From contig NZ_OY729424.1 of assembly GCF_963422335.1 (NCBI RefSeq), positions 124,001-188,000 on the forward strand: a stretch of 64,000 nucleotides of DNA. The letters are read 5' to 3'. Positions 40,958-49,562 of the stretch are shown here, one piece after another (the stretch's first letter is position 1; each line of letters starts with the position of its first letter). This stretch comes from an uncultured Roseateles sp. GTDB taxonomy: Bacteria; Pseudomonadota; Gammaproteobacteria; Burkholderiales; Burkholderiaceae_C. Under the pieces are notes generated by a model that saw only the letters and a program-made list of their open reading frames with translations, was not told the origin of the DNA and searched no databases. Both the position numbers and the translations under genes were made by a program.

Positions 40958-41484
40958 GAGGGTTTGAAGCTGAGAGTTTGGGGCAGCCCGCCGGGTATCC
41001 AGACGAGCTTCACACCGGTGGCGCTGACCTGCTCGACACGCCACTGGCCATCGACCACATCGCCGGCGCGCACGCCGAAGCTGCGCAGCGGACCGGACAG
41101 CAGCGCCTGGGCCACGCCGCCCTCTTCCATCCGGCCCATCAGCTGGTAGGGGAAGTTGGGCGCACGCGGGGGCGGCGGAGGGGGTGGGGGCGGGGCCGGC
41201 GGGGGCGGCGGAGGGGGTGGCGGCGACCAGGCGGCGAACAGCGGATCGGCCGGCGCCGGCCAGGCCTCGCGCGGCTCGGCGACGAGGCGAATCGGCCAGG
41301 TCGACGCGGCCTGGGTCGCCGGGGCGCTGGCGGCGACGGCGCGCGCGTCGGCACGGGACACAGCCTCGCGGCGTGTACCGGCGGTGGCGACCACGGCCTC
41401 CTCCTCCGGACTCAAGGCCAGCCAGGCCGTGGCGGCCACGGTGGCCGCCAAGCCCGCACCGAGAGCGATCTGACGCGGCGTCAT
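40954..41484 (-). CDS. PilP/GspC-like inner-membrane protein with polyproline linker
   Basis: 176 residues. One N-terminal TM helix (ALGAGLAATVAATAWLAL), a variable region, a polyproline linker of about 20 residues interrupted by one alanine (about 87-107), and a C-terminal beta domain (YQLMGRMEEGGVAQALLSG, GVRAGDVVDGQWRVEQVSATGVKLVWIPGG) of the PilP/GspC homology-region type. It probably links the inner-membrane PilN/PilO-like pair to the secretin. It overlaps both neighbours by 4 bp. The assignment rests on position, topology and the short beta domain. Confidence 0.75.
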   Translation of the reverse strand: MTPRQIALGAGLAATVAATAWLALSPEEEAVVATAGTRREAVSRADARAVAASAPATQAASTWPIRLVAEPREAWPAPADPLFAAWSPPPPPPPPPAPPPPPPPPPRAPNFPYQLMGRMEEGGVAQALLSGPLRSFGVRAGDVVDGQWRVEQVSATGVKLVWIPGGLPQTLSFKPS

Positions 41485-42035
41485 GGTTGTTTGCCCTCGA
41501 TGACGGCCGAGCGGGCGTGCAGCGACCAGACCAGCTCGGCCTCGATCTCGGTCGCCGCCGGGTTGTTGCGGCGTAGCTTCAGGCTGTCCAGGCTCAGGGC
41601 CGCATCCTGTCGCAGCGCCTGCTCGATGAAGCCGCGCAGCTGGGCATAGCTGCCCTGCACCGGCATGGTGATGCGCAGGCGCTCCAGGCCCAGCTTGTCG
41701 TCGCGGGTGATGCGGTGTTCGGTGCGGCTGCTGTTAAGGCCCTGTTTCAGTGCCAGGGTCAGCAGATCGCCCAGACGGGCCTGCCGGTCGCTGACCTCGG
41801 GCAGGCTGGCGACCAGATGGCGGGGCTGGGTTTCCTGCGGCGTCTCGACCACCACCGGCTGGCGGCGCAGCCTGGCGCGCAGGGTGTCGGCATCGGCTTG
41901 GGCTGCGTTGGCCTGGGCGTCCCAGCTGCGCGCCGGGCCCAGCAGCAGCACGGCCGCGACCAGCAGGCACAGCAGGCCGAAGGCGCCCGGCAGGCCGAAG
42001 CGGCGCAGGGTTTGGGTCAACTCGCCGCGCGTCAT
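41481..42035 (-). CDS. PilO/GspM-like inner-membrane assembly protein
   Basis: 184 residues. TM helix near 15-33 (GAFGLLCLLVAAVLLLG), a coiled segment (AQANAAQADADTLRARLRRQ) and a ferredoxin-like periplasmic domain (LGDLLTLALKQGLNS, LRITMPVQGSYAQLRGFIEQAL, ALSLDSLKLRRNN). This is the PilO/GspM plan. It pairs with the PilN/GspL-like protein encoded just upstream (4-bp overlap). Confidence 0.8.
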   Translation of the reverse strand: MTRGELTQTLRRFGLPGAFGLLCLLVAAVLLLGPARSWDAQANAAQADADTLRARLRRQPVVVETPQETQPRHLVASLPEVSDRQARLGDLLTLALKQGLNSSRTEHRITRDDKLGLERLRITMPVQGSYAQLRGFIEQALRQDAALSLDSLKLRRNNPAATEIEAELVWSLHARSAVIEGKQP

Positions 42036-43420
42036 GGCCTGGCCTCTGCGGTCAGGCGTTGAGGCAAGAGCTTCGCGCTGACGTCCAGCCGCAGGCCGGC
42101 CAGGCCCTGGTCACCGGTCATCAGGCGGCTCAGCACCACATCCTGCCAGCCGGGCAGCGCGCTGAGCCGGTCCACAACGTCCAGCGCGGTCTTGCGATCG
42201 GCGCTCAAGCCCTCCAGCCGCAGCTCGGCACGCACCGCCGTGTAATCAAAACCCAGCCATTGCACCTGCTTGCCGCCGGCGGTTTCGACCTGGCTCAAGA
42301 TCTGGCCCCAGGGCTCCTGCAGCAGGCCGGCGACCTCGCGCGCGGCGCGGGTGGCCTCCAGCTGGGCCTGCTGTTGCGAACTCGCCTGGGCGCTGCTGTT
42401 GCGCGCCACCGGTGCCGCCACCGCCGTCAACGCTGCCGGCCTACCGCGGGCGCGGTTCTGCAGCTGCGCCAACTCCTGCCGGGCGGTCTCTCTGGCGGCA
42501 TGGCTTTCGCTGGCCGTCCAGGCGGCGGTCACCAGCACCAGCAGGCCGGTGGCGGCCAGCGCCCAGCCCAGCGGGCTGCTGCGCGGCCCGGTGGCCACGA
42601 AATCGGGCTGGGGCAGGTTGGCGCCGGCGGGCTTGGCCGGCGGGCTCAGCTGGGCCAGGGTCGGGGCATCGCCGTCCAGACGTCCGAGCAGGCGCACGCC
42701 AGGCCAAACGGGGAGGACCGGCGACGGGGCCGCGGCCAGGCCACAGCCCAGCACCAGCGTCTCGACGGCAGCGCCCTGGCCCTGCTCGGCGCGCAAATGG
42801 GTCAGCGCCTCGCCCAGCGACTCCATCGTCGCCTCGGTGAGCCGGGCATGGCGCAGCGCCACACAGCGGCCCTGCTGCAAGCCGACCCAGGTCACCAACT
42901 GGCCCTCGACAAAAGCCAATGCCGCCTGCGGCGCGCGCGCCCACTCGGGTTCGCTGGCCTGCAGCGCAGCCAGCGCCACGCTCCAGGCCGGACGCAGGCT
43001 GCGCAGATCGATGGCATGGGCAAGCGCCGCCGCCCGCAGCTGGGCCAGATCGGCCCCCTGCAGCGCGCAGGCGCCGCTGCGCTCACCCGAGCGCCAGGGC
43101 GCCAGCGCCCAGCGCTGGGCGGCGGCGCCAAAGTAATGCCCCAGCAACTGGCTGGCATAGGCGTTCAGCGCGGCGTCGTCCTCCAGCGGCATGCCGGCCT
43201 CGCCGACGAGGTGATGCAGCAGTGCGCCGCTGACCCAGACCTGGGCCGCAGCACCCGCATGGGCCTGGCACCAGCTGGTCCAGGGCTGCACGGCGCTGGC
43301 GCCGCCGGGCTGCAGCTCACACACGCCGTCGGGCTGCAGCCATAGCGTCTGCGGCCGGGCCCAACGTGCGCGCAGCCGCCGCAAGGCGCCGCCGAGGGTG
43401 GAGGTGGACTGCTCAGTCAT
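42032..43420 (-). CDS. PilM/PilN- or GspL-like inner-membrane protein
   Basis: 462 residues. A cytoplasmic part of about 280 residues (LWLQPDGVCELQPGG, LLGHYFGAAAQRWALAPW) is followed by a single TM helix (LGWALAATGLLVLVTAAWTA, about 278-297), a coiled segment and a periplasmic ferredoxin-like domain (WLGFDYTAVRAELRLEGLSADRKTALDVVDRLSALPGW). The layout corresponds to GspL, or to PilM plus PilN fused. It anchors the GspE-like ATPase. It overlaps the ATPase gene by 8 bp and the PilO-like gene by 4 bp. Confidence 0.8.
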   Translation of the reverse strand: MTEQSTSTLGGALRRLRARWARPQTLWLQPDGVCELQPGGASAVQPWTSWCQAHAGAAAQVWVSGALLHHLVGEAGMPLEDDAALNAYASQLLGHYFGAAAQRWALAPWRSGERSGACALQGADLAQLRAAALAHAIDLRSLRPAWSVALAALQASEPEWARAPQAALAFVEGQLVTWVGLQQGRCVALRHARLTEATMESLGEALTHLRAEQGQGAAVETLVLGCGLAAAPSPVLPVWPGVRLLGRLDGDAPTLAQLSPPAKPAGANLPQPDFVATGPRSSPLGWALAATGLLVLVTAAWTASESHAARETARQELAQLQNRARGRPAALTAVAAPVARNSSAQASSQQQAQLEATRAAREVAGLLQEPWGQILSQVETAGGKQVQWLGFDYTAVRAELRLEGLSADRKTALDVVDRLSALPGWQDVVLSRLMTGDQGLAGLRLDVSAKLLPQRLTAEARP

Positions 43421-44957
43421 CCAGGGTCACCCGATCCAGCTCTTCGAAAGTCGTTTCGCCGCGGCAAACCGCCGCCAGCGCGACGCTGCGCAGCGAGCGC
43501 ATGCCACGCGAGCGCGCCGCCTCCTTGATCTGCGACATCGGCGCGCGGGCCGCGATCAGGTCGCGCAGGCCGTCGTCCAGCTTCAAGAGCTCGGCCACCG
43601 CGCGCCGGCCCTTGTAGCCGGTGCCGCGGCAATGGCCGCAGCCATCACCCTTCTTGAAAAGGCCCTCGCCCGGCTTCAGGCCATGGGCCACCAGCACCTC
43701 GGGTTCGGGCAGAAAGGGCTTGGCGCAATGGCTGCAATTCAGCCGCAGCAGGCGCTGGGCCAGCACCGCGTTCAGCGCCGAGACGACGTTGTACAGGTCC
43801 AGCCCCATATGCATGAAGCGGCCTATCACGTCAAAGGCGTTGTTGGCGTGGACGGTGCTGAACACCAAATGGCCCGTCAGCGCCGCCTGCACCGCAATCT
43901 GTGCCGTCTCGGGGTCGCGGATTTCGCCCACCATCACCCGGTCCGGGTCATGGCGCAGGATGGAGCGCAGGCCGCGCGAGAAGGTCAGGCCCTTCTTCTC
44001 GTTGACCGGGATCTGCACCACGCCGGGCAACTGGTACTCGACCGGGTCTTCGATGGTGATGATCTTGTCCTGGCCGGTGTGGATTTCGGACAGCGTGGCG
44101 TACAGCGTCGTCGTCTTGCCGCTGCCGGTCGGCCCGGTGACCAGCAGCATGCCGTGCGGCTGCCGCGCCAAGGCCCGCACGGCGGCGCGCTCAGACGCAT
44201 CGAAGCCCAGCGCGTCCAGCGTCAGCTGGCCATGCTCCTGCTCGATATTGGCCCGGTCCAGCACGCGCACCACGGCGTCTTCGCCGAACACGCTGGGCAT
44301 GATGGACAGGCGGAAATCGACCTCGCGGCCCTGCACGCGCAGCTTGAAGCGGCCGTCCTGCGGCAGGCGGCGTTCGCCGATGTCCAGCTCGGCCATCACC
44401 TTCAGCCGCGACACCAGCTGCTCGGCTACCGGGATGCCATCGACGCTGCGCACCATGGACATCACGCCATCGACGCGGAACCGTATCACCGCGCCGCGGG
44501 CCGTGCATTCGATGTGGATGTCGCTGGCGCCGTCCTGCAGCGCGTCGTACAGCGTCGCGTCCAGCAGCCGCATGACCGGATTGGCCTGCTCGCTCAAGGA
44601 GCGTGCCGACAAATCATCGACATTGTTGATGCCGCCGTTCTGCGCCAGCGATTCTTCGAGACCCGACAGCGCGCGGAAGTCGGCCTCGCCCGCGCCCAGC
44701 CAGTGCTCCAGCGCCGCGGCGTCCACACGCAACCAGCGCACCGGGCACAGCAGCCGCGACTCCACACTTTGCAGCAGCATCAGATCGGGTTCGCGGTCGG
44801 CCAGCAGCATGGGCACGCTCTTGGCGCCAGCCGCCAGCACCGCACGCCAGCGCAGCGCCTGGGCCTGCGGCCAGCGCTCGAAGTCAAGGTGCCAGGGGCC
44901 GGATTCGGCCGGCAGCCAGCTGGACAAGGCGGTCGAATCAATGATGCTCTCGCTCAC
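43413..44957 (-). CDS. gspE: Type II secretion/type IV pilus assembly ATPase (GspE/PilB family)
   Basis: 514 residues. A short N-terminal N1E-type region; ASDIHIE (about 145-151); Walker A GPTGSGKTTTL (275-285); Asp box and Walker B (IITIEDPVEYQLPGV, VMVGEIRDPETAQIA); His box LTGHLVFSTVHAN; and a C-terminal zinc tetracysteine motif (CSHC...CGHC). It is the cytoplasmic motor for pseudopilus assembly. It overlaps the upstream gspF-like gene by 4 bp and is encoded in the order G-F-E, unlike the E-F-G order of canonical gsp operons. Confidence 0.95.
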   Translation of the reverse strand: MSESIIDSTALSSWLPAESGPWHLDFERWPQAQALRWRAVLAAGAKSVPMLLADREPDLMLLQSVESRLLCPVRWLRVDAAALEHWLGAGEADFRALSGLEESLAQNGGINNVDDLSARSLSEQANPVMRLLDATLYDALQDGASDIHIECTARGAVIRFRVDGVMSMVRSVDGIPVAEQLVSRLKVMAELDIGERRLPQDGRFKLRVQGREVDFRLSIMPSVFGEDAVVRVLDRANIEQEHGQLTLDALGFDASERAAVRALARQPHGMLLVTGPTGSGKTTTLYATLSEIHTGQDKIITIEDPVEYQLPGVVQIPVNEKKGLTFSRGLRSILRHDPDRVMVGEIRDPETAQIAVQAALTGHLVFSTVHANNAFDVIGRFMHMGLDLYNVVSALNAVLAQRLLRLNCSHCAKPFLPEPEVLVAHGLKPGEGLFKKGDGCGHCRGTGYKGRRAVAELLKLDDGLRDLIAARAPMSQIKEAARSRGMRSLRSVALAAVCRGETTFEELDRVTLDD

Positions 44958-46165
44958 TGGACTTGCTCCACCAGCTGAAATATTGGCAGATACATCAAGA
45001 CGATGATGCCCCCGATGACCACACCCATGATCAGCATCAGGATGGGATTGATGGCGCGGGTCAGCAGCTCGGTCAGGCGCACGGCTTCTTCATCATGGAA
45101 GGCGGCGGCCCGCTCCAGCATCGCCGCCAGCTCGCCGCTGCGCTCGCCGACGCGCAGCATGCGCCGCGCCACCGGCGTGGCCAGATCCTGAGCCTCGAAG
45201 GCGGCGGACAGCCGTTCGCCCTGGGCCACCATATCGGCCGCGGCGGCCACCGGCGCACGCCAGGGCGGCGCGACCACACCGCGCACGATGCGCAGGGCGG
45301 CCAGCGCCGGCACACCCGAGGCCAGCAGCATGCCCAGGCTGCGGTAAAGCCGCGCCAGCGCCAGCACGCGCAGCCGCGGGCCCAGGCCCGGCATGCGCCA
45401 GGCCCAGTGAATCAGGGCCTGATGGGTGGACGGATGGCGCCAGACGGCCACGCCGGCGAACACCAGCATCGCCGCCCCGCCCAGCGCCAGGCCGGGATGC
45501 TCGCCGGCCACGCGGCCGAAGCTGATCAGCACTTGCGAGGCCCAGGGCAGCTTGTCGCCCAGGCCGTCCAGGATGCCGGCAAAGCGCGGCAGCACGAACA
45601 GCAGCAAAAACATGATCACCGCCCCGCCGACGATCAGCAGCAGCAGCGGATAGACGCAGGCCGCGACCAGGCGCGAGCGCAGCGCCTCGACCCAGGCCAG
45701 GTATTTGGCATGCTGGCTCAGTGCCAGGGCCAGCTGGCCGGTGCGCTCATTGGCCGCGACGATGGCGCAGACCAGCTCGTCGAACACCGCCGGCTGGGCC
45801 TGCATCGCGACAGACAAGGCCCTGCCCTCGCGCACCATCGCGATCACCGCGTCCAGCGCCTCTTGCACATCGGTGCGGGATTCCTTCTCGCGCAGCGTGC
45901 TCAAGGCTTCAAGCAGGGCAATGCCGGCGTCCAGCAGCACGGCCAGCTCCTGGCTGAACAGCTGCAGCGGAAAGCGCTTGGTGCCGCGCGCGGCCGGCCA
46001 CAGCCTGGAACCGCCCGTCGACGCCGCACCCACCTCCTGCACGCTGAGGATGCGCTGCGGCGGCACGCCCAGCTGGGCGGCCACCGCATGGCGGTCGGGC
46101 GCGCTGATCCGGCTTTGCTGCACCCCGTTGACGGGGTCGAAGACGCGAATCAGGAAGTCAGGCAT
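44954..46165 (-). CDS. gspF: Type II secretion inner-membrane platform protein GspF
   Basis: 403 residues. Two T2SSF domains with three TM helices: FSQELAVLLDAGIALLEAL (start of domain 1), a TM at about 165-190 (VYPLLLLIVGGAVIMFLLLF), a second near 215-240, domain 2 (RLYRSLGMLLASGVPALAALRI, VGERSGELAAMLERAA) and a C-terminal TM (NPILMLIMGVVIGGIIVLMYLP). It is the platform that couples the ATPase to pseudopilin extraction. Its start lies 22 bp after the gspG stop, and it overlaps gspE by 4 bp. Confidence 0.95.
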   Translation of the reverse strand: MPDFLIRVFDPVNGVQQSRISAPDRHAVAAQLGVPPQRILSVQEVGAASTGGSRLWPAARGTKRFPLQLFSQELAVLLDAGIALLEALSTLREKESRTDVQEALDAVIAMVREGRALSVAMQAQPAVFDELVCAIVAANERTGQLALALSQHAKYLAWVEALRSRLVAACVYPLLLLIVGGAVIMFLLLFVLPRFAGILDGLGDKLPWASQVLISFGRVAGEHPGLALGGAAMLVFAGVAVWRHPSTHQALIHWAWRMPGLGPRLRVLALARLYRSLGMLLASGVPALAALRIVRGVVAPPWRAPVAAAADMVAQGERLSAAFEAQDLATPVARRMLRVGERSGELAAMLERAAAFHDEEAVRLTELLTRAINPILMLIMGVVIGGIIVLMYLPIFQLVEQVQ

Positions 46166-46187
46166 GGCTTGATGCCAGGGCCTAGGG

Positions 46188-46625
46188 TCACCAGCTCACC
46201 AGATCGGCGTCTTCGCCTTCGCCACCGGGACGGCCGTCCTTGCCGAAGGACAGCAGGTCATATTCGCCATGCTCGCCGGGCGAGCGGTACTGGAATTCGT
46301 GCTGCCAAGGGTCCTTGGGCACGGCCTTGCTCAGATAGGGGCCGGCCCAGCGCGGCTCGTCCGAGGGCTTGGTGACCAGCACGGCCAGGCCCTGCTCGGT
46401 GCTGGGGTAGCGACCCATGTCGATGCGGTACTGGTCCAGCGCCTTTTGCAGGCCGTCGATCTGGGCCTTGGCGGCCTTGACCTCGGACTTGCCGATCTGG
46501 CCGAAGAATTTGGGCCCCACATAGCCCGCCAGCAGGCCGATGATGACCATCACCACCAGCAGTTCCAGCAGGGTAAAGCCGCGCACGGGCGCACGCTGGG
46601 GCAACGCAGGACCAACAGACAGCAT
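46188..46625 (-). CDS. gspG: Type II secretion major pseudopilin GspG
   Basis: 145 residues. The prepilin leader ends in PVRG, followed by FTLLELLVVMVIIGLLAGYVGP with Glu+5. GspG hallmarks: LDQYRIDMGRYPSTEQGLAVL, PYLSKAVPKDPW, FQYRSPGEHGEYDLLSFGKDGRPGGEGEDADL including the calcium-site region and final DLVSW. It is the first gene of the operon. The ATG at 46625 is annotated, but a TTG three codons upstream (46634) has the better-spaced GAAGAAGG ribosome site and may be the true start. Confidence 0.94.
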   Translation of the reverse strand: MLSVGPALPQRAPVRGFTLLELLVVMVIIGLLAGYVGPKFFGQIGKSEVKAAKAQIDGLQKALDQYRIDMGRYPSTEQGLAVLVTKPSDEPRWAGPYLSKAVPKDPWQHEFQYRSPGEHGEYDLLSFGKDGRPGGEGEDADLVSW

Positions 46626-46697
46626 TGGATTCAAACCGGCACCTTCTTCAGTCTCGACAAGGCGGTGCGCGCCTGCGGCGCGACACCCGAACCGCGC

Positions 46698-46726
46698 ACT
46701 ATTGCAGCAGATGATGACAAGTTCAA
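46698..46726 (-). promoter_or_regulatory. Candidate sigma-70 promoter of the secretion operon
   Basis: On the minus strand TTGAAC, a 17-nt spacer and AATAGT lie about 70 nt before the gspG start, in a relatively AT-rich patch within the 178-bp gap between the kinase gene and gspG. Confidence 0.35.
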
Positions 46727-46802
46727 TAAGGGCAAGACCCGGGCACCCCGCGAACGGGTGGCCCAGGCCCTGCCGATGATTGTAGGCCCGGGACCGCGGG
46801 CC

Positions 46803-48791
46803 TCAGGCCGGGCCGGCAAGCAGCTGCTGCACGGCACGCAGCAGCTCCGCCCGCGTGAAGGGCTTGTCCAGGCCAGCGCAGCGGGACTGATCCAGGAATA
46901 CCCGGGCGCTGGGCGACAACGTGTCGCCGGTGACGAACAGCATGCGCCGGGCCAGCGCCGGGTCGTGCTGGCGCACGGCACGCCACAGCGCCGCGCCATC
47001 GATATCGGGCATGCGCAGGTCGGACACAATCGCGTCGAAGCGCGTCTCGCCCAGCATGGCCAGGGCCACCGCGCCCGACTCGGCCACCGCCACGTCGTAG
47101 CCGGCGCCACAGAGAAAGTCGCGCATCAGCTCGGCGAGCTGGCCCTCGTCGTCGACCACCAGCAGGCGGGCGGCGGCCACGCTGTCCAGCGCGTCCAGCG
47201 GCGCCGCGGCCGAGGGCGGGCCGGCCTCGCCGCTGAGCGGCAGGCTGAGGCGGAAGGAGGCGCCGCCCGGCCCCTCCTCCAGCAGCAGGCTGCCGCCATG
47301 GGCCTGGGCGATCGAGCGCGACACGGCCAGGCCCATGCCGGTGCCCACGCCCTCGGCCTTGGTGGTGAAGAAGGGCGCGAAGATCTGCTCGCGCAACTCG
47401 GGCGGCACGCCGGCGCCGTTGTCGCGCACGCGCAACCACAGGCGGGGTTCGCGGTCGCTGCGACGCTGCTCCAGGCCGGTGCTGACGCTCAGGCGCCGCG
47501 GGCCCTCCACCGCCATCAGCGCCTGCTGGGCATTGACCAGCAGATTGAGCACAATCTGGCCAACCTGGTCCGGGTCGGCATGGATTTCGGGCAAATCGGG
47601 GCTCAGCGCCAGCTGCAGCGCGATGTCATGGCTGCGCAGCGCGTACTGCAGCATGTCGGTGGCGGCCTGCACCAGGTCGTTGAGCAGCACCGGGCTGCGC
47701 ACACTGGGACGCTGGCGCGCCATGTTCAGGAAGGCACGCACGATGCGGCCGCAGCGTTCGGCAGCCTCGCGGATGCGCAGCGCATCGGCACCGTGGGGCG
47801 TGTGGGCCAGCTTTTCTTCCAGCAGGCTGGCCCGGCCCACGACGATGGCCAGCGGATTGTTCAGCTCGTGGGCCACGCCGGCCAGCAGACTGCCCATGGC
47901 GGTCAGCTTCTCGGTCTGGCGCAGGGCGTCGCGCTGGCGCTCGATCTCGGCCTGGGCGTCGCGCCTCTCGGTGAGGTCGAACATCGAGGCGGTATAAAAG
48001 GTCTGGCCGCCGACCATGGTGCGCCATAGCACCATCTCGACCGGGACCTCGGTGCCATTGGCGCGCAGCGCTGTCATCTCGACCCGGCGGCCCAGCAGCC
48101 GCGGCGCCCCGCCCTCGGTCACCCGGCGCATGCCGGCCTCGTGGGCCTGGCGATGCTGCATCGGGATGATCACCTCGGCCACCGGCCGGCCCAGCGTCTG
48201 CTCGCGCGACAGGCCGAACATCGCCTCGGCCGCCGGATTGAACTCGACCACCCGGCCCGCCGCGTCGGTGGAGACGATGGCCGCCAGCGCATGGTCGACG
48301 ATGGATGACTTCAGCGCCTCGGTCGTCTCCAGCTCCTGCACCTTGGCCGACAACTCGGCCTCGCGCTGCTTCAGCGCCGTCCAGTCCAGGCTGATGACGA
48401 TGGTGGCGTCCATAGGCGCATGGGCCGGCCCGCAGGGAATCAGCTGCTCGCGCATATAGCGCCGGCCACGCCCGGCCAGGCTGACCCAGCCCTCCCAGCT
48501 GACCGGCGCGCCCAGCTTGAGCCGCTCACGCAGCGGCGCATAGCCGGCATAGGCCTCGGGCCCGATGACACGCCCTATCGCCTGGCCCAGCACCTGTTTT
48601 GGATGCAGGCCGGTGAAGGCGAAGAACTCGTCATTGGCATAGACCAGATGTTCGGTGGCGTCCAGCACCACCACCCGGGCGGGAATGGCATCGAGCAGCA
48701 TGCGCAGCAACGGCATGCCACCGCCCTGCAGCAGGCCCAGCTCGCCCACGCCGGGGATGGTCTCGGGCCTGAGGTGCAGCGGCTCGGTCAT
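46803..48791 (-). CDS. PAS-PAS sensor histidine kinase with C-terminal receiver
   Basis: 662 residues, with no clear TM helix, so probably cytoplasmic. PAS 1 (about 30-140, VVVLDATEHLVYANDEFFAFTG), PAS 2 (about 165-285, SIVDHALAAIVSTDAAGRVVEFN), HisKA with phospho-His in GVAHELNNPLAIVVGRASLL (about 310), HATPase (VRDNGAGVPPELREQIF, GTGMGLAVSRSIA) and a receiver (RLLVVDDEGQLAELM, Asp in IVSDLRMPDIDG, Lys in LDKPFT). It resembles NtrB/PrsK-like hybrid kinases. It lies upstream of the secretion operon on the same strand and may regulate it. A GC hairpin (46785-46802) overlies its stop region. Confidence 0.9.
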   Translation of the reverse strand: MTEPLHLRPETIPGVGELGLLQGGGMPLLRMLLDAIPARVVVLDATEHLVYANDEFFAFTGLHPKQVLGQAIGRVIGPEAYAGYAPLRERLKLGAPVSWEGWVSLAGRGRRYMREQLIPCGPAHAPMDATIVISLDWTALKQREAELSAKVQELETTEALKSSIVDHALAAIVSTDAAGRVVEFNPAAEAMFGLSREQTLGRPVAEVIIPMQHRQAHEAGMRRVTEGGAPRLLGRRVEMTALRANGTEVPVEMVLWRTMVGGQTFYTASMFDLTERRDAQAEIERQRDALRQTEKLTAMGSLLAGVAHELNNPLAIVVGRASLLEEKLAHTPHGADALRIREAAERCGRIVRAFLNMARQRPSVRSPVLLNDLVQAATDMLQYALRSHDIALQLALSPDLPEIHADPDQVGQIVLNLLVNAQQALMAVEGPRRLSVSTGLEQRRSDREPRLWLRVRDNGAGVPPELREQIFAPFFTTKAEGVGTGMGLAVSRSIAQAHGGSLLLEEGPGGASFRLSLPLSGEAGPPSAAAPLDALDSVAAARLLVVDDEGQLAELMRDFLCGAGYDVAVAESGAVALAMLGETRFDAIVSDLRMPDIDGAALWRAVRQHDPALARRMLFVTGDTLSPSARVFLDQSRCAGLDKPFTRAELLRAVQQLLAGPA

Positions 48792-48826
48792 CGGTCAGGC
48801 TCCACGGCTGACCTTGAGCCGTCAAC

Positions 48827-48862
48827 AAAAAAAGGCCCGTGACCGAGGGGCACGAGCCTTTT
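48827..48862 (-). terminator. Rho-independent terminator of ssb
   Basis: On the minus strand AAAGGCTCGTG pairs with CACGGGCCTTT (one wobble, 9-nt loop) and is followed by a 7-T run, 25 nt after the ssb stop. Confidence 0.85.
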
Positions 48863-48886
48863 GCATGACATGCGGCTGACGTCAGG

Positions 48887-49435
48887 TCAGAACGGGATGT
48901 CGTCATCCATGTCGTCGAAGCCGGTCGACGACTTCGGTGCCGGGCGCGGGGCAGGGGCCGGTGCGCGCGCTGCCGGCGCGGCGCGGCGGGCCGGGGCCTC
49001 GCCATCGCCGGCGTCGCCGCCGCGGTTGCCATAGCCACCACCACCACCGCCGCCGTAGCTGCTGCCACCGCCGCCGCCTTCGTCACCACCGCCGGCGCCA
49101 TCACGGCCGCCCAGCATCTGCATCTGTTCGGCGACGATTTCGGTCGTGTACTGGTCCTTGCCGTCCTTGTCCTGCCACTTGCGGGTCTTCAGGCGGCCTT
49201 CGATATAGACAGGGCGGCCTTTTTTCAGGTATTCGCCGGCGATTTCGGCCAGGCGGTCGAACAGCGCCACGCGGTGCCATTCGGTTTCTTCCTGGCGCTC
49301 ACCGGACTCGCGGTTCTTGCTGCCGCGCGAGGTGGCGATGGCCAGGTTGCACACGGCCGAACCGCTGGGCATATAGCGAACCTCGGGGTCGCGCCCCAGG
49401 TTGCCGATGAGAATGACTTTGTTGACCGAGGCCAT
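48887..49435 (-). CDS. ssb: Single-stranded DNA-binding protein
   Basis: 182 residues. An OB-fold domain (ASVNKVILIGNLGRDPEVRY, TEWHRVALFDRLAEIAGEYL, GRPVYIEGRLKTRKWQDKDG) is followed by a glycine-rich disordered linker (GGGDEGGGGGSSYGGGGGGGYG) and the acidic protein-interaction tip DDDIPF. It coats single-stranded DNA as a tetramer during replication and repair. It ends in a strong terminator and is divergent from the LytS-like kinase gene. Confidence 0.97.
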   Translation of the reverse strand: MASVNKVILIGNLGRDPEVRYMPSGSAVCNLAIATSRGSKNRESGERQEETEWHRVALFDRLAEIAGEYLKKGRPVYIEGRLKTRKWQDKDGKDQYTTEIVAEQMQMLGGRDGAGGGDEGGGGGSSYGGGGGGGYGNRGGDAGDGEAPARRAAPAARAPAPAPRPAPKSSTGFDDMDDDIPF

Positions 49436-49562
49436 GGTGCGCTCCGAAGCGGTGAATCAGTTAGGCATGGGATTATGCCGCCCGGCCCACAGTTGAGGAC
49501 AAGATCCCCGCATTTGGTCGCCGACCACCCCGTCCAGCCACTCCGTTCTCTACGATAGCGCC

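Noticed and set aside
41156..41240. CRISPR-like or tandem repeat array
   Set aside because: It is a low-complexity tract encoding the polyproline linker of a coding gene, without spacers.
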